A model generated the notes under the pieces. That model was not told the origin of the DNA. It worked only from the letters and a program-made list of their open reading frames with translations, and ran no database searches. Shown one piece after another: positions 9,355 through 18,967 of a stretch of DNA of 64,000 nucleotides. Location: assembly GCF_002797395.1 (NCBI RefSeq), contig NZ_KZ454943.1:1724308-1788307 (forward strand), written 5' to 3'. The number at the start of each line of letters is the position of its first letter. The stretch's first letter is position 1. The translations under genes and the position numbers were made by a program. The stretch comes from Bacillus solitudinis (GTDB lineage: Bacteria > Bacillota > Bacilli > Bacillales > Bacillaceae_D).

Positions 9355-12300
9355 CCTCTCCTATTCTTGGCTTTCTTTTAAAAGTTAACTTCCTCTTAAA
9401 CCAGTGTGAGAGATCTTCCAGTATTGTATACACAACTGGTATAAGAACCAGTGTAAATAGAGTGGAGAACATCAATCCGAAAATAATAACAACCCCCATT
9501 GGCGCTTGGGCTTCTGCTCCCTCTCCGATACCTAGTGCTAGTGGTACCATCGCTAAAGCAGTCGTTAAGGTCGTCATTAAGATCGGTCTCAACCGACTGT
9601 GACCAGCTTCGATAATGGCTTCGTAGCGGTCGATTCCTTGTCCTCGTAAAATATTGATATAGCTGACAAGAATGATGGCGTTGTTTACAACAATCCCCGC
9701 CAGCATAATGACCCCGATAAAGGCAGGGATGCTTAACGGCTCATTCATCACAAACAGTCCGACCAAAATTCCAATAACCGTCGTTGGTAACGAGAACATA
9801 ATCGTTAATGGGTGAATAAATGATTCAAACTGAATCGCCATAACTAAGTATACCAGAAAAATAGAAAGCAATAAGGCGAGCGTTAACTGGGTAAAGGATT
9901 CATTCATATCTTCGGCTTGGCCACCTGTTGAGACCGAGTACCCATCAGGTAAATTCATTGCTGAAATCCTTTGTTCAATTTCCTTCAAGACTGTACCTAA
10001 GTCACTTCCATCAATTTCGCTCGTTACCCTTACTTGACGCTGCTGATTGCTCCGGTTTATCTCAGATGGGCCTTGTACCTGTCTAAATTCAGCTACAGCA
10101 GAAATCGGTACATCGATTCCTTGATTTGAGCGAACAACCATCGTTTCTAAATCTCGAATCGATTCACGGTCTTGCTTTGGAAGAATTACTCGAACGTCGT
10201 ACTCGCTGCCATCCGCACGGTATTGAGTCGCAAGTTGTCCGTTAAAGCCCAGAACCACTTCATTCATCACCTGCTGATACGTTAATCCGTATTGGCTCGC
10301 AATATCACGATCGACAACCACGCGAAGTTCAGGACGCCCTTCATCTACACTACTTTCAACGTTTTCGGTTCCTTTTACTTCTTCAAGACTCCAAACGACC
10401 TGTTGCGCTAAGTCCTCAAGTATATCTAAATCGGAACCACTAATGTTTATTTGCACTGGGGAACCTGTGCTAAAGCCGGCATCCACATCTTGAACGGTAA
10501 TTTCTGCTCCAGGAATATCAACAATTGATTCTGATAAGCCTTTTTTAAATTGCTCTGTCGTAATGTCTCGTTCACTAGGTGGTAAAAGCTGAATGGTGTA
10601 ATCAGCAACGTGAGAGGCAGTTGCTCCAAATCCTCCTTCTCCTCCACCAATTGCGACATAACTTGCATCAATGGCGTCTGCATAAGGCTCCATCATTCCG
10701 TTAATTTGTTTTACAATCGCCTCCGTCTCCGCAAGTGAAGATCCCGTTTGCCCAACGACACTTATCGTTACTTGGCCTTGGTCAGACCCAGGGATAAATT
10801 CGGTACCGATAAACGGAACGAGTAGAAGACTGGCGATAATTAACCCACCTGTAATTGCGAGAGTCGATTTTCGGAAACGAAGCGCCTTTTTAAGCAGCTT
10901 TCCATAACGATTGGCAAGCTTATTAATTAGCTTATTGAAGCCTTTATTGTCCTCTCCGTCAAAACTAACCTTCGTATTACCAAGGAATTTAGAGGAAAGC
11001 ATAGGAATTAACGTTAACGCTGCAACGAGTGAAGCAAAAAGAGAAAAGGCAACAGTTAACGCAAGCGGTCTAAAGATTTCAGCCGCGAGCCCTTCAACAA
11101 AGACAATTGGTACGAAAACGACGACCGTTGTCAGTGTTGATGCTAGAACAGCAGGAGCTAACTCGGCGCCCCCCTCAATCGCTGCCTTTTTTACCGGATA
11201 TCCTTTCTGCAGCTTGGTGAAAATATTTTCAAGAATAACGATCGCACTATCGACCATCATCCCAATCCCAAGCGCAAGACCACCCATGGAAAGAATGTTT
11301 AACGTTTCTCCCGTAAAATACATAAGCGTAAACGTTGAGATAATCGCAATCGGAATGGTTAATCCGATAACGAGTGTCGTCCGTATGCTTCGTAAAAAGA
11401 GTAGTAAAATAATAACAGATAGCAAAGCTCCCATAAGCATATTATTGAGAACACTACTAATCGACTGTTTAATAAACTGTGACGTATCTAAGACAACGGA
11501 TAGCTCAAGACCTTCCTGTGCCAGTTCTTCTTGTAACTGACCCATTGCACGTTGGACACCATTTGCAACATCAACGGTATTCCCATCCGACTGCTTCATT
11601 ATTGAAAGAACAAGCGCATTTTCTCCGTTTACTTGTGACAGCATCGTCATCTCTTTAAATGTATCTTGTACCACCGCCACATCTGATACTTTCACCGTTC
11701 CCCCTTGTGGCAGAGGAATGATGGTATGTTCAATATCAGCAAGTGAGGTAAATTCACCGCTTATTCGTAGCTGAAGATCCTGGGTACCTCGTGTTAAATT
11801 CCCAGCAGATGCATTCGTATTAGCCCCATTAATGGCTTGAACCACTTCGGAGCCACTAAGTCCATAGTTCTGCAGGTTTGCACGATTTAATTCAACTAGA
11901 ATTTCACGTTGCTGACTGCCTTCAATCCCGACTGAAGCGACACCACTAATTCGTTCGAAATAAGGCTGCAGCTCCTCATCAACTAACGCTTGCATTCTCT
12001 CAGGTGATCCTCCGGCAAGACCAAGCCACATCACTGGGGTTTGTTGTGGATCAATTCGTAAAATGGACGGACGATTGGCTCCCTCCGGTAAAATACCGGC
12101 AACCTGGTCAATTCGTTCACGAATATCATTCATCGCCTCATCAATTTCTCGCCCCCAATCGAATTGCATAATAACGAGGGATGAACCAGCTGAAGAGGTG
12201 GACTCAACCATCGTCACCCCTTCGATGGAACCAAGCGCAGATTCTATGGGGCGGCTGACAAGCTGTTCTACCTCTTGCGGAGCAGCACCATCATACGTTG

Positions 12301-12445
12301 TCGTCACAACCGCAACTGGAATATCCATTTGCGGGAAAAGGTCAATCGCTAAGTCTTTTAGGGACATAACTCCAAGAACGAGGGCGGCAATAACTAACAT
12401 AACCACCCCGACTGGACGTTTTACTGAAAGTTCAACGAGCTTCAC
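9329..12445 (-). CDS. RND-family efflux transporter (SwrC/AcrB-like)
   Basis: 1038 residues, the usual length for the hydrophobe/amphiphile RND family; Bacillus SwrC (YerP) is the closest named type. Starts MKLVELSVKRPVGVVMLV, the conserved N-terminal helix. TM4 carries GMMVDSAIVILEN, with one of the two AcrB proton-relay aspartates and Ser in the other place, as in many Gram-positive members. The end is a Lys/Arg-rich tail. It pumps amphiphiles, detergents or lipopeptides by proton (or possibly sodium) antiport. The adaptor gene ends 1 nt upstream and tetR overlaps the 3' end. Substrate is not predictable from sequence. Confidence 0.92.
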   Translation of the reverse strand: MKLVELSVKRPVGVVMLVIAALVLGVMSLKDLAIDLFPQMDIPVAVVTTTYDGAAPQEVEQLVSRPIESALGSIEGVTMVESTSSAGSSLVIMQFDWGREIDEAMNDIRERIDQVAGILPEGANRPSILRIDPQQTPVMWLGLAGGSPERMQALVDEELQPYFERISGVASVGIEGSQQREILVELNRANLQNYGLSGSEVVQAINGANTNASAGNLTRGTQDLQLRISGEFTSLADIEHTIIPLPQGGTVKVSDVAVVQDTFKEMTMLSQVNGENALVLSIMKQSDGNTVDVANGVQRAMGQLQEELAQEGLELSVVLDTSQFIKQSISSVLNNMLMGALLSVIILLLFLRSIRTTLVIGLTIPIAIISTFTLMYFTGETLNILSMGGLALGIGMMVDSAIVILENIFTKLQKGYPVKKAAIEGGAELAPAVLASTLTTVVVFVPIVFVEGLAAEIFRPLALTVAFSLFASLVAALTLIPMLSSKFLGNTKVSFDGEDNKGFNKLINKLANRYGKLLKKALRFRKSTLAITGGLIIASLLLVPFIGTEFIPGSDQGQVTISVVGQTGSSLAETEAIVKQINGMMEPYADAIDASYVAIGGGEGGFGATASHVADYTIQLLPPSERDITTEQFKKGLSESIVDIPGAEITVQDVDAGFSTGSPVQINISGSDLDILEDLAQQVVWSLEEVKGTENVESSVDEGRPELRVVVDRDIASQYGLTYQQVMNEVVLGFNGQLATQYRADGSEYDVRVILPKQDRESIRDLETMVVRSNQGIDVPISAVAEFRQVQGPSEINRSNQQRQVRVTSEIDGSDLGTVLKEIEQRISAMNLPDGYSVSTGGQAEDMNESFTQLTLALLLSIFLVYLVMAIQFESFIHPLTIMFSLPTTVIGILVGLFVMNEPLSIPAFIGVIMLAGIVVNNAIILVSYINILRGQGIDRYEAIIEAGHSRLRPILMTTLTTALAMVPLALGIGEGAEAQAPMGVVIIFGLMFSTLFTLVLIPVVYTILEDLSHWFKRKLTFKRKPRIGEVEIAEKGE

Positions 12446-12446
12446 G

Positions 12447-13835
12447 TTACTTAGCCCCCTCTACGATTCTGACCGGGTCGCCATCATTAAGAAGATTCTG
12501 CCCTTTGACAACAACAAGATCTCCTGTAGTCACATTCCCGCTCACTGCGGTAAATTCCGTATCATAGCGAGTGACTTCAATTTCCTGACGTATTGCCACG
12601 TCATCTTGAATGATAAAAATATACGTCTCGTCCTGACGTTCAACTACAGCTGTCGTCGGAATAATCATGCTATCTGCGACAAGGATCTGTTCAATGTTTA
12701 AGGTTGCTACCATTCCTGGACGAATGGTCCGATCTTCATTGTTCACTTCTACCTCAACCGTAAAAAGACCCGAGTCATCGCTTGTTGGTGAGATGTACGA
12801 AACACGCCCTACTCTTTCGCCCTCAACCCCTGCAAAGACCACATCAACCTCATCGCCCACTTCAAACAGCATTAACTGTCCAGCCGGAATACGGACCAAC
12901 GTATGGACAATGTCCACTGTAATCAAGCGGGCAATCGCCGCTTGGTTTGAAACCATTTCCCCAACTGCGGCATCAATGGAAACAAGTTCACCAGTCGCCG
13001 GCGCCTTAATAACATAATCTGTAAGATTTTTTCTTGCCGCTTCAACGTTAAGATGAGCTTGCTCGACTGAAATGTTCGCGTCCTGGACACTTAACTCAGC
13101 ATCTCTAACATTTGATTTTGCGAGTTCAATGCTAATCTCAGCTTGTTCGACCGAGGCTTCCGGTGATGCGAGACTTCCACTTTCAGCTTGTCTTTTACTA
13201 AGCTCTACTTGCTCATAAGCTGATTTTGCACGTATCTCGGCACTCTTCGCCTCTTCGAACTCAATTTGAGAGATTAAGCCATCTTCAAATAAAGCCTCTG
13301 TTCGCTTTAACGCCTTCTTCGCTTCATTCCATGCATTCTCAGCATTTTTCAGCTCAAGATTAATTGTTTCTATATTATTTTGTTTACTTTGCTTCGCATC
13401 TTTCAAACTAGCTGCTGCTTGGTTTTTACTAGAAACAGCCTGCCTGTAGTTTGCCTCCACTTGATTCAAACCATTTTGCGCACGCTGCAATGAGCTTTGC
13501 GCTTGCTTTAGCGCCGCTTCCTCTTGTTTAAGTGCTCGCGCCTGGGCCTCTGCATCAATTCGAGCTAACTCTTGCCCTTTTTTGACTTGTTGTCCCTTTT
13601 CTACGTAGACTTCAATGATTTCTCCAGCGACTTTCGGCATCACGCTTATATCCGATCCTGGCGTGGCCTCCCCTGTTATCCTATTACTACCGCTAAGTGA
13701 TCCATTGGTCGCTTTTTCTACTGCAACCGGCGTTTCATACACCTCATCACTCACTTCAGTTGTTTCATTACACCCTGCAACCATCAGGCCCAATGCCACT
13801 ACAAGCACCGTCTGTTTTAACCGCCATTTCCCCAT
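12447..13835 (-). CDS. RND efflux adaptor, HlyD/MFP family lipoprotein
   Basis: 462 residues. Lipobox VAGC (Cys about 22) anchors it to the outer face of the membrane. A split biotinyl-lipoyl-like domain (PKVAGEIIEVYVEKGQQVKKG early and VIKAPATGELVS later) brackets a very long coiled-coil hairpin (about 90-270) rich in Ala, Gln and Glu, followed by beta-barrel and membrane-proximal domains. It pairs with the RND pump encoded 1 nt downstream. It is the first gene of the operon, with a strong promoter and TetR-type operator upstream. The hairpin is unusually long for a Gram-positive adaptor that has no outer-membrane channel to reach. Confidence 0.9.
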   Translation of the reverse strand: MGKWRLKQTVLVVALGLMVAGCNETTEVSDEVYETPVAVEKATNGSLSGSNRITGEATPGSDISVMPKVAGEIIEVYVEKGQQVKKGQELARIDAEAQARALKQEEAALKQAQSSLQRAQNGLNQVEANYRQAVSSKNQAAASLKDAKQSKQNNIETINLELKNAENAWNEAKKALKRTEALFEDGLISQIEFEEAKSAEIRAKSAYEQVELSKRQAESGSLASPEASVEQAEISIELAKSNVRDAELSVQDANISVEQAHLNVEAARKNLTDYVIKAPATGELVSIDAAVGEMVSNQAAIARLITVDIVHTLVRIPAGQLMLFEVGDEVDVVFAGVEGERVGRVSYISPTSDDSGLFTVEVEVNNEDRTIRPGMVATLNIEQILVADSMIIPTTAVVERQDETYIFIIQDDVAIRQEIEVTRYDTEFTAVSGNVTTGDLVVVKGQNLLNDGDPVRIVEGAK

Positions 13836-13880
13836 GCTTCTTGTCTTCCCTTCTTATACGTAATTATTGAAACCGTTCTG

Positions 13881-13894
13881 ACTGACCGGTCAGT
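13881..13894. promoter_or_regulatory. TetR-type operator of the efflux operon
   Basis: Perfect 14-bp palindrome ACTGACCGGTCAGT, between the promoter and the adaptor start codon. The TGACCGGTCA core is common for TetR-family repressors, and the operon itself encodes one. Confidence 0.75.
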
Positions 13895-13911
13895 TCTGAA
13901 TTAACATTTTA

Positions 13912-13940
13912 ATTGTATGTGTTCCCACTAAGAGAGTCAA
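13912..13940 (-). promoter_or_regulatory. Sigma-A promoter of the efflux operon
   Basis: On the minus strand TTGACT, 17-bp spacer, TACAAT. Transcription would start about 13905 and run through the operator at 13881-13894. Confidence 0.8.
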
Positions 13941-14109
13941 TGACTTTTATACTATTTATTTGTCGTTCACAATAATGAGATATCTAGGTTCCTTACATAA
14001 GGCTTAGGACTCTTTTATGCCCTTTGCGCAACTTTTTGGAAAAAAGGTGTACGGCGGATACAAATTCAGTAACTTCGACGCGTAATTCGGTGCTACTCGT
14101 GCCGTTTTC

Positions 14110-14660
14110 AGCGACTTTGGGGCTCTTTTCGGCAACTTTGCTGAGTTTTTCGGCGACTCCCGACCGCTTTTCAGCAACTTTGCTGAGTTTTTCAGCAACT
14201 TCAGACCGCTTTTCAGCAACTCGGTTTTTCAGCGACTTTGCTGAGTTTTTCAGCAACTTCCAGCCTCTTTTCAGCGACTTCGCTCAGTTTTTCAGCAACT
14301 CCCGACCTCTTTTCAGCGACTTAACTCAGTTTTTCAGCAACCTCCGACCTCTTTTCAGCGACTTTGCTCAGTTTTTCGGCAACCTCCGACCTCTTTTCAG
14401 CAACTTTGCTCAGTTTTTCGGCAACTTCCGACCTCTTTTCAGCGACTTTGCTCAGTTTTTCAGCAACCTCCAGCCTCTTTTCAGCGACTTTGCTCAGTTT
14501 TTCAGCAACTTCAGACCTCTTTTCAGCAACTCGGTTTTTCAGCAACTTCACTGAGTTTATCAGCAACCTCCGACCTCTTTTCAGCGACTTTGCTCAGTTT
14601 ATCAGCAACCTCCAACCTCTTTTCAGCGACTTTGCTCAGTTTTTCAGCAACTTCCCTTCG
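14110..14660. repeat. 21-bp tandem repeat array, locus 2 (about 25 units)
   Basis: Strictly alternating 21-nt units, TTTTCAGCGACTTTGCTCAGT and TTTTCAGCAACCTCCGACCTC, with a few substitutions. Two 16-nt short units (TTTTCAGCAACTCGGT) break any reading frame. The minus strand between breaks would read as KVAEKRSEVAEKLS repeats, but no start signal or continuous frame supports a protein. It lies between the efflux operon promoter and the terminator of the SLH protein gene. It shares the CAGCAACTT module and 21-bp spacing with the array at 5507-5823. Confidence 0.92.
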
Positions 14661-14676
14661 CGCAGCACACGAAAGA

Positions 14677-14708
14677 AGGCAAACTTCCGATTTAGCGGAA
14701 GTTTGCCT
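14677..14708 (-). terminator. Terminator after the SLH/propeller gene
   Basis: Perfect 13-bp stem AGGCAAACTTCCG / CGGAAGTTTGCCT with a six-base loop, followed on the minus strand by TCTTTC. It closes the gene ending at 14725 and abuts the 21-bp repeat array. Confidence 0.75.
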
Positions 14709-14724
14709 AATTGTTTAATAGAAT

Positions 14725-16902
14725 TTAGTAGGTAAATGTGTTTAAATCGACAATAAGATTTGGCGCTTGCTTTAAATATTGTTCCTCGTAACGATAGAGT
14801 AACAGGTTATCACCCTCTATTTCTAAAATAGAGTAGGGTTGTTTTGCCGGAAGTGATATGCGACGAATTTCCTTCCCCTCAAAATCGAAGGCAACAAGGT
14901 CATATTCAAAATTGTCTTTTCTCGCTATCACATAAAGGTAGTTGCTGTCGACGGCAAAGGCTGACTCGAACATCGACGGATTATCTTCGCCAATTATTTC
15001 AACTGTGGCCCCTGTTTGCTTATCCATTTTATAAAAGGAAGCATCTAAACTAAACTCAGAGGCAAAAAATACCTCTCCACCGCGCACCTTAAAATCAGGA
15101 ATGTATCCTTTAACCGCTTCTGAATAGACCTGTTTGTCATCATGTAACGCAAAGAAACGAGCTCCATTCTCTAAGAATAATTGTCCATAGTAGCTGCCAT
15201 CGAATGGTTTACCCCATTCAATTGAGTGGTCTAGTGGTTTGACTGTTTTGAAATCATTTGAAACGGCTGCACTTATGGCACGGTAGTTTCCTCCAAAATA
15301 ATAGGTATTAGCAAGAACCAACACTTTTTCAACTCGATAAAAACCTGGTAAGAAGGCATGGACTTTGCTACGATTCTTTAAATCGACAACCTCCATTCCT
15401 CCTCCCTTAATAAAAAAGGCAAACGAATAATCGAGAGTTGCTTCGACTGGTTGAATCTTTCCACCAACATGTATTTCCTTCAATGTGCCGTTGCCTTCTA
15501 CTAAAAATAATTTCCCCTGACCATTCGCTTCATAACTAAGGTAGGTTTCGGTCGCTGTCTCATTTTTAATGAGTTCTCTTCCCTTCTCAATCTTTTCCTT
15601 ATTTCCATTAATAGATAAGCGAAGGATATTTCCATTTGACTCAACATAGAAGAGATGGCCGATCAAAACCATTCGATCTACTTCTCCTTTATAAAGCCTT
15701 CGTTCTTTTTTCGTTTTTAAATTCAGCGCCCGGATTTCAGTGCTATTTGAATAAATCAATTCCTCACCCAAATAATCGGCCATATAGTAATTGGGAGAGG
15801 TTAAACTACCTGACATAACATAGCGGATATTCGGCTTTGCGATTATCTTTTTATTTCTTCCGTTTAAATCCATCTCGACGACTTCTACAAAATATCGATT
15901 ATTTTCCCAGCGTATATCACCCGTTGAAATGGCATAAATTTTATCACCAATGATCCGATATTGATAAGCATAATTTGCTATCTTTTCTTTCCCTGTGCCA
16001 TCTTCTCGAACACGATACAAATCGTACTCGCTATATTGCATGTTAATTCGATAATTGACCGGGTAATAAATCCAACCATCTTTCACCTGAATCTGAGATC
16101 CCGTTGAAAACCCTACTCCTCCAAAGCTCACATCCCCTCCTTGATTCGTATCATAGTCATCCTTAATATCAAAACGATCTAATATCGTTACTCGTTCCCC
16201 TGTCCGGAGGTTCTCTTTCTGCAAGGCATAATCTTCAATATGATAAACCCAGTCTCCTTTTGCAACAAATGACCCAGCATCCTCTCCAAGTGGTAGACGA
16301 CCATTTAATCGCTTCTCTTCATTTAATGCCCGATATAAAAAGGCAGAGAAATGAGCACGAGTCGTTGCTTGACTAGCACCAAAGCTTCCATCCGGACGAC
16401 CTCCTGCAATTCCTTTTGCTGCAACAGCACCAATATCAGCAAACACCCAATGTTCAGGCAAGATATCTGTAAAATAGACACTATCGACCTTTTCTAGCTG
16501 AAAGGATCGTGTTAAAATAGCCGCCATTTGCCCACGTGTCACTGTCTCATACGGACGAAACTTTCCGTCGCTGCCACGCATAATACCTGTCTCTTCCATA
16601 ATTGCGACCACGTCTCGATTAGGAAACTTAGTGGAAATATCCTTGAATTCCGGTTCTTGGTCTCCACTTTTCGTTAAGCCAAGGGCTTTTGTAATCATCG
16701 CCGCCGCTTGGATACGGGTAATTGATTGTGACGGCTTAAACGTTCCGTTAGCGTAACCTCCAATGATTCCTTTATTTGCTAGAAATTCAATCTCTAGCTT
16801 CGCCCAGTGCCCGCTAGTAACATCACTAAATGACTTGGACGCGATAGCGTTTATTGGCATGACCATTAGTACCAGGACAGCAACTAACATAGTAACTTTC
16901 AT
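14725..16902 (-). CDS. SLH-anchored surface protein with DUF5050-like beta-propeller
   Basis: 725 residues. Signal peptide (about 1-22), then three SLH domains (about 23-75, 85-135, 143-195; motifs GGYANGTFKP, and FRPYETVTRGQMAAIL). SLH domains bind pyruvylated secondary cell-wall polymer. The remaining 520 residues are repeats of the type WIYYPVNY, KIYAISTGD, LFYVESNG, which match the DUF5050/LRP-like beta-propeller found in Firmicute surface proteins. A binding or scaffold role is inferred; no catalytic motif is seen. ATG is preceded by GAGAGAAGG. Single-gene unit with a terminator at 14677-14708. Confidence 0.85.
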   Translation of the reverse strand: MKVTMLVAVLVLMVMPINAIASKSFSDVTSGHWAKLEIEFLANKGIIGGYANGTFKPSQSITRIQAAAMITKALGLTKSGDQEPEFKDISTKFPNRDVVAIMEETGIMRGSDGKFRPYETVTRGQMAAILTRSFQLEKVDSVYFTDILPEHWVFADIGAVAAKGIAGGRPDGSFGASQATTRAHFSAFLYRALNEEKRLNGRLPLGEDAGSFVAKGDWVYHIEDYALQKENLRTGERVTILDRFDIKDDYDTNQGGDVSFGGVGFSTGSQIQVKDGWIYYPVNYRINMQYSEYDLYRVREDGTGKEKIANYAYQYRIIGDKIYAISTGDIRWENNRYFVEVVEMDLNGRNKKIIAKPNIRYVMSGSLTSPNYYMADYLGEELIYSNSTEIRALNLKTKKERRLYKGEVDRMVLIGHLFYVESNGNILRLSINGNKEKIEKGRELIKNETATETYLSYEANGQGKLFLVEGNGTLKEIHVGGKIQPVEATLDYSFAFFIKGGGMEVVDLKNRSKVHAFLPGFYRVEKVLVLANTYYFGGNYRAISAAVSNDFKTVKPLDHSIEWGKPFDGSYYGQLFLENGARFFALHDDKQVYSEAVKGYIPDFKVRGGEVFFASEFSLDASFYKMDKQTGATVEIIGEDNPSMFESAFAVDSNYLYVIARKDNFEYDLVAFDFEGKEIRRISLPAKQPYSILEIEGDNLLLYRYEEQYLKQAPNLIVDLNTFTY

Positions 16903-17269
16903 GCTTCGACCTTCTCTCTGAATTTAATAAAATAGTAAAATATATACACTTATTAGACGAGATGACTATGGGAAGTGGATTCAATTAATTCGAAGATTAT
17001 CAAAAAAGGTTTTGTTATACGATTGAAGTAGCCCTCTACTTCGGTCCAGATTTCAACAACATGCAATTAGACATTAGCATTTTCCTCTCAAACCAATTTC
17101 TTACTTTATTCGCTTGCCTTCATTTACAGTCCACTTCATTGTCACCTCGGTTGCTCATGGTCTTGCCTCTTTATCCCGAGTTTTCGCTCCCTTATTTTAC
17201 AAGTATAGGGAATTTAATAAGTCGTTCTACCGTATCCAAACTATCAATCACTTAGTATATTTAATTTAC
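16903..17269. other. Intergenic region, no gene seen
   Basis: Divergent promoter region between the SLH gene and the riboswitch-controlled subtilase gene. Short open frames here lack ribosome binding sites and protein-like composition. Confidence 0.5.
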
Positions 17270-17348
17270 CGAAAAGGCAAACTGTGGGAAACTATGGGAC
17301 GCAAAGCTATAGGGGCTTCATCTCTGATATGCTCGCCAGCTACCGAAT
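17270..17348 (+). promoter_or_regulatory. c-di-GMP-I (GEMM-I) riboswitch upstream of subtilase
   Basis: Conserved GEMM-I elements appear in order: GGCAAAC, a hairpin capped by GGAAAC (GNRA loop), the invariant GGGACGCAAAGC, TATAGGGGCT of the second helix, and the closing CCAGCTACCGAA. This matches the class that binds c-di-GMP (Vc2 type). It lies 101 nt upstream of the GTG start of the subtilase gene. A short TATTC-TTCG-GAATA hairpin followed by AGCTTTTTCC (17372-17395) could be the switching terminator, though its stem is weak. Whether ligand turns the gene on or off cannot be read here. Confidence 0.88.
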
Positions 17349-17448
17349 AGAACAGGCATCATCCCCTAGACTATTCTTCGGAATAAGCTTTTTCCTTGAT
17401 ACCAAGAAAAGCGCAGATGATTTACTAACTAACCAAGGGGGAATTATT

Positions 17449-18918
17449 GTGAGGAACGTCTTTTTCATATTTATTGTTTTTACACTACTCTTTACCGCAT
17501 TACCAGTATCTTTTGTAGGGGCAGCGGCACCTACAGCTGATGAACGTGTCATTATCTTGTTCAAAAACAAGGTCGATAAAAATATAATTTCAAAGGCAAA
17601 TGGAAAAATCCATAGAGAATATAAACATGTTCCAGCCGTTACGGTCAGTATCCCAGCCGTAGCGATGAAAGGATTACAAAAAAATCCTACTATCGCGGTG
17701 ATTGAGCCAGATAGCGTCGTGAACGTGACTCAAACTCAGGATTGGGGTATTACGCAAACGCAGGCTCCAACTGCTTGGGAAAGCGGATTTACAGGAAAAG
17801 GGGTAAATATTGCTGTTGTTGACACAGGGATTGCACCCCATGAGGATTTAGTGATTTCGGGCGGGGCTTCCTTTACAGCTTATACAACCTCTTACTCTGA
17901 TGATAACGGTCATGGCACTCATGCTGCTGGGATTATTGGCGCTAGAAATAACAATTTTGGGACAGTTGGGATTGCGCCTGAAGTGAATCTTTACGCAGTA
18001 AAAGCATTAGATTCCAATGGCAGCGGCTACCTATCTGATGTGATAGCCGGAATTGATTGGTCGATTACAAACAAGATGGATATCATCAATCTTAGTCTTG
18101 GCAGTACGTCTCATTCATCTACACTACAACAAGTAGTAGATAAAGCTTATAACCAAGGGATTTTAGTCGTTGCTGCGGCAGGGAATAACGGTACAATAGA
18201 AGGCTTGGAGGATACGGTTAATTATCCGGCTCGCTATGCTTCAGCCATCGCTGTGGCAGCTACCGATTCAAGTAATAATCGAGCATCCTTTTCTGCAACA
18301 GGAAATACAGTTGAAGTCGCTGCACCAGGGGTAGGGATTGTAAGCACCTATCTCGGAAATAGATACGTTCAAATGAGTGGCACATCAATGGCAACACCTT
18401 ACACAGCGGGAAATTTAGCATTATTAAAGCAAGCCAACCCAACTCTTACACACGCTGAATTAAGATTGAAGTTACAGGAAAACTTAATTGATTTAGGGGA
18501 TTCAGGCAAAGACAACTGGTTCGGACACGGTCTTATTCAAGCACCGAAACTCGTTCAGCAAGACACATCTGCGGAGCAACAAGAACCTATCGTGGAAGAA
18601 GTCAGTCAAGTTCTTCAAACGATGACAAGCACCACTACAAACAAGACGTCTTATCTTGCCGGTGAAAAGGTCAGCATCGCGGTAAACGTGACAGATGAAG
18701 CTGGTGAAGTCTTATCAGGAGCAAACGTGACCGTAACCATTACACCACCAAAAGGCAAAGTGTTAAGAGCAACTGGAACAACCAATCAGAATGGAACGGT
18801 TTCATTTGTCATGACAACAAAGACCACGACAACAAAAGGGATATACCATGTGAAAGCAGATACAACCATGAGTAATTACGAGAACAGTTCTGCCACGACA
18901 TTTTTTCAAATCAAGTAA
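17449..18918 (+). CDS. Secreted subtilisin-like serine protease (S8) with C-terminal Ig-like domain
   Basis: 489 residues from GTG 17449, chosen because AAGGGGG lies just upstream and a signal peptide follows; an upstream in-frame ATG at 17284 lies inside the riboswitch and is not the start. An inhibitor-I9 propeptide (about 30-100) is followed by the catalytic domain with the Asp (VVDTG, about 123), His (NGHGTH, about 155) and Ser (SGTSMATP, about 312) triad. The last 95 residues form a bacterial Ig-like domain (Thr-rich). It is an extracellular alkaline-protease type. A c-di-GMP-I riboswitch in its leader makes expression c-di-GMP dependent. A paralogue with SLH domains starts at 62340. Confidence 0.93.
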   Translation: MRNVFFIFIVFTLLFTALPVSFVGAAAPTADERVIILFKNKVDKNIISKANGKIHREYKHVPAVTVSIPAVAMKGLQKNPTIAVIEPDSVVNVTQTQDWGITQTQAPTAWESGFTGKGVNIAVVDTGIAPHEDLVISGGASFTAYTTSYSDDNGHGTHAAGIIGARNNNFGTVGIAPEVNLYAVKALDSNGSGYLSDVIAGIDWSITNKMDIINLSLGSTSHSSTLQQVVDKAYNQGILVVAAAGNNGTIEGLEDTVNYPARYASAIAVAATDSSNNRASFSATGNTVEVAAPGVGIVSTYLGNRYVQMSGTSMATPYTAGNLALLKQANPTLTHAELRLKLQENLIDLGDSGKDNWFGHGLIQAPKLVQQDTSAEQQEPIVEEVSQVLQTMTSTTTNKTSYLAGEKVSIAVNVTDEAGEVLSGANVTVTITPPKGKVLRATGTTNQNGTVSFVMTTKTTTTKGIYHVKADTTMSNYENSSATTFFQIK

Positions 18919-18925
18919 TTTCAAG

Positions 18926-18967
18926 AGGAACGCAAACCATCTTATTAAAGTGGTTTCGTTCCTTTTT
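18926..18967 (+). terminator. Terminator after the subtilase gene
   Basis: Stem AGGAACG..AAACCA / TGGTTTCGTTCCT with an 11-base loop, followed by TTTTTT. Confidence 0.75.

Noticed and set aside
13993-14735. Open frames on both strands in the 21-bp array (Lys-rich VAEK repeats on minus, Phe/Ser-rich on plus)
   Set aside because: The frame breaks at each 16-nt unit, no ribosome binding site is present, and 21 is a multiple of three so any strand stays open by chance. A coiled-coil peptide cannot be fully excluded.
17061-17350. Short frames upstream of the subtilase
   Set aside because: They run into the riboswitch aptamer and have no translation signals.
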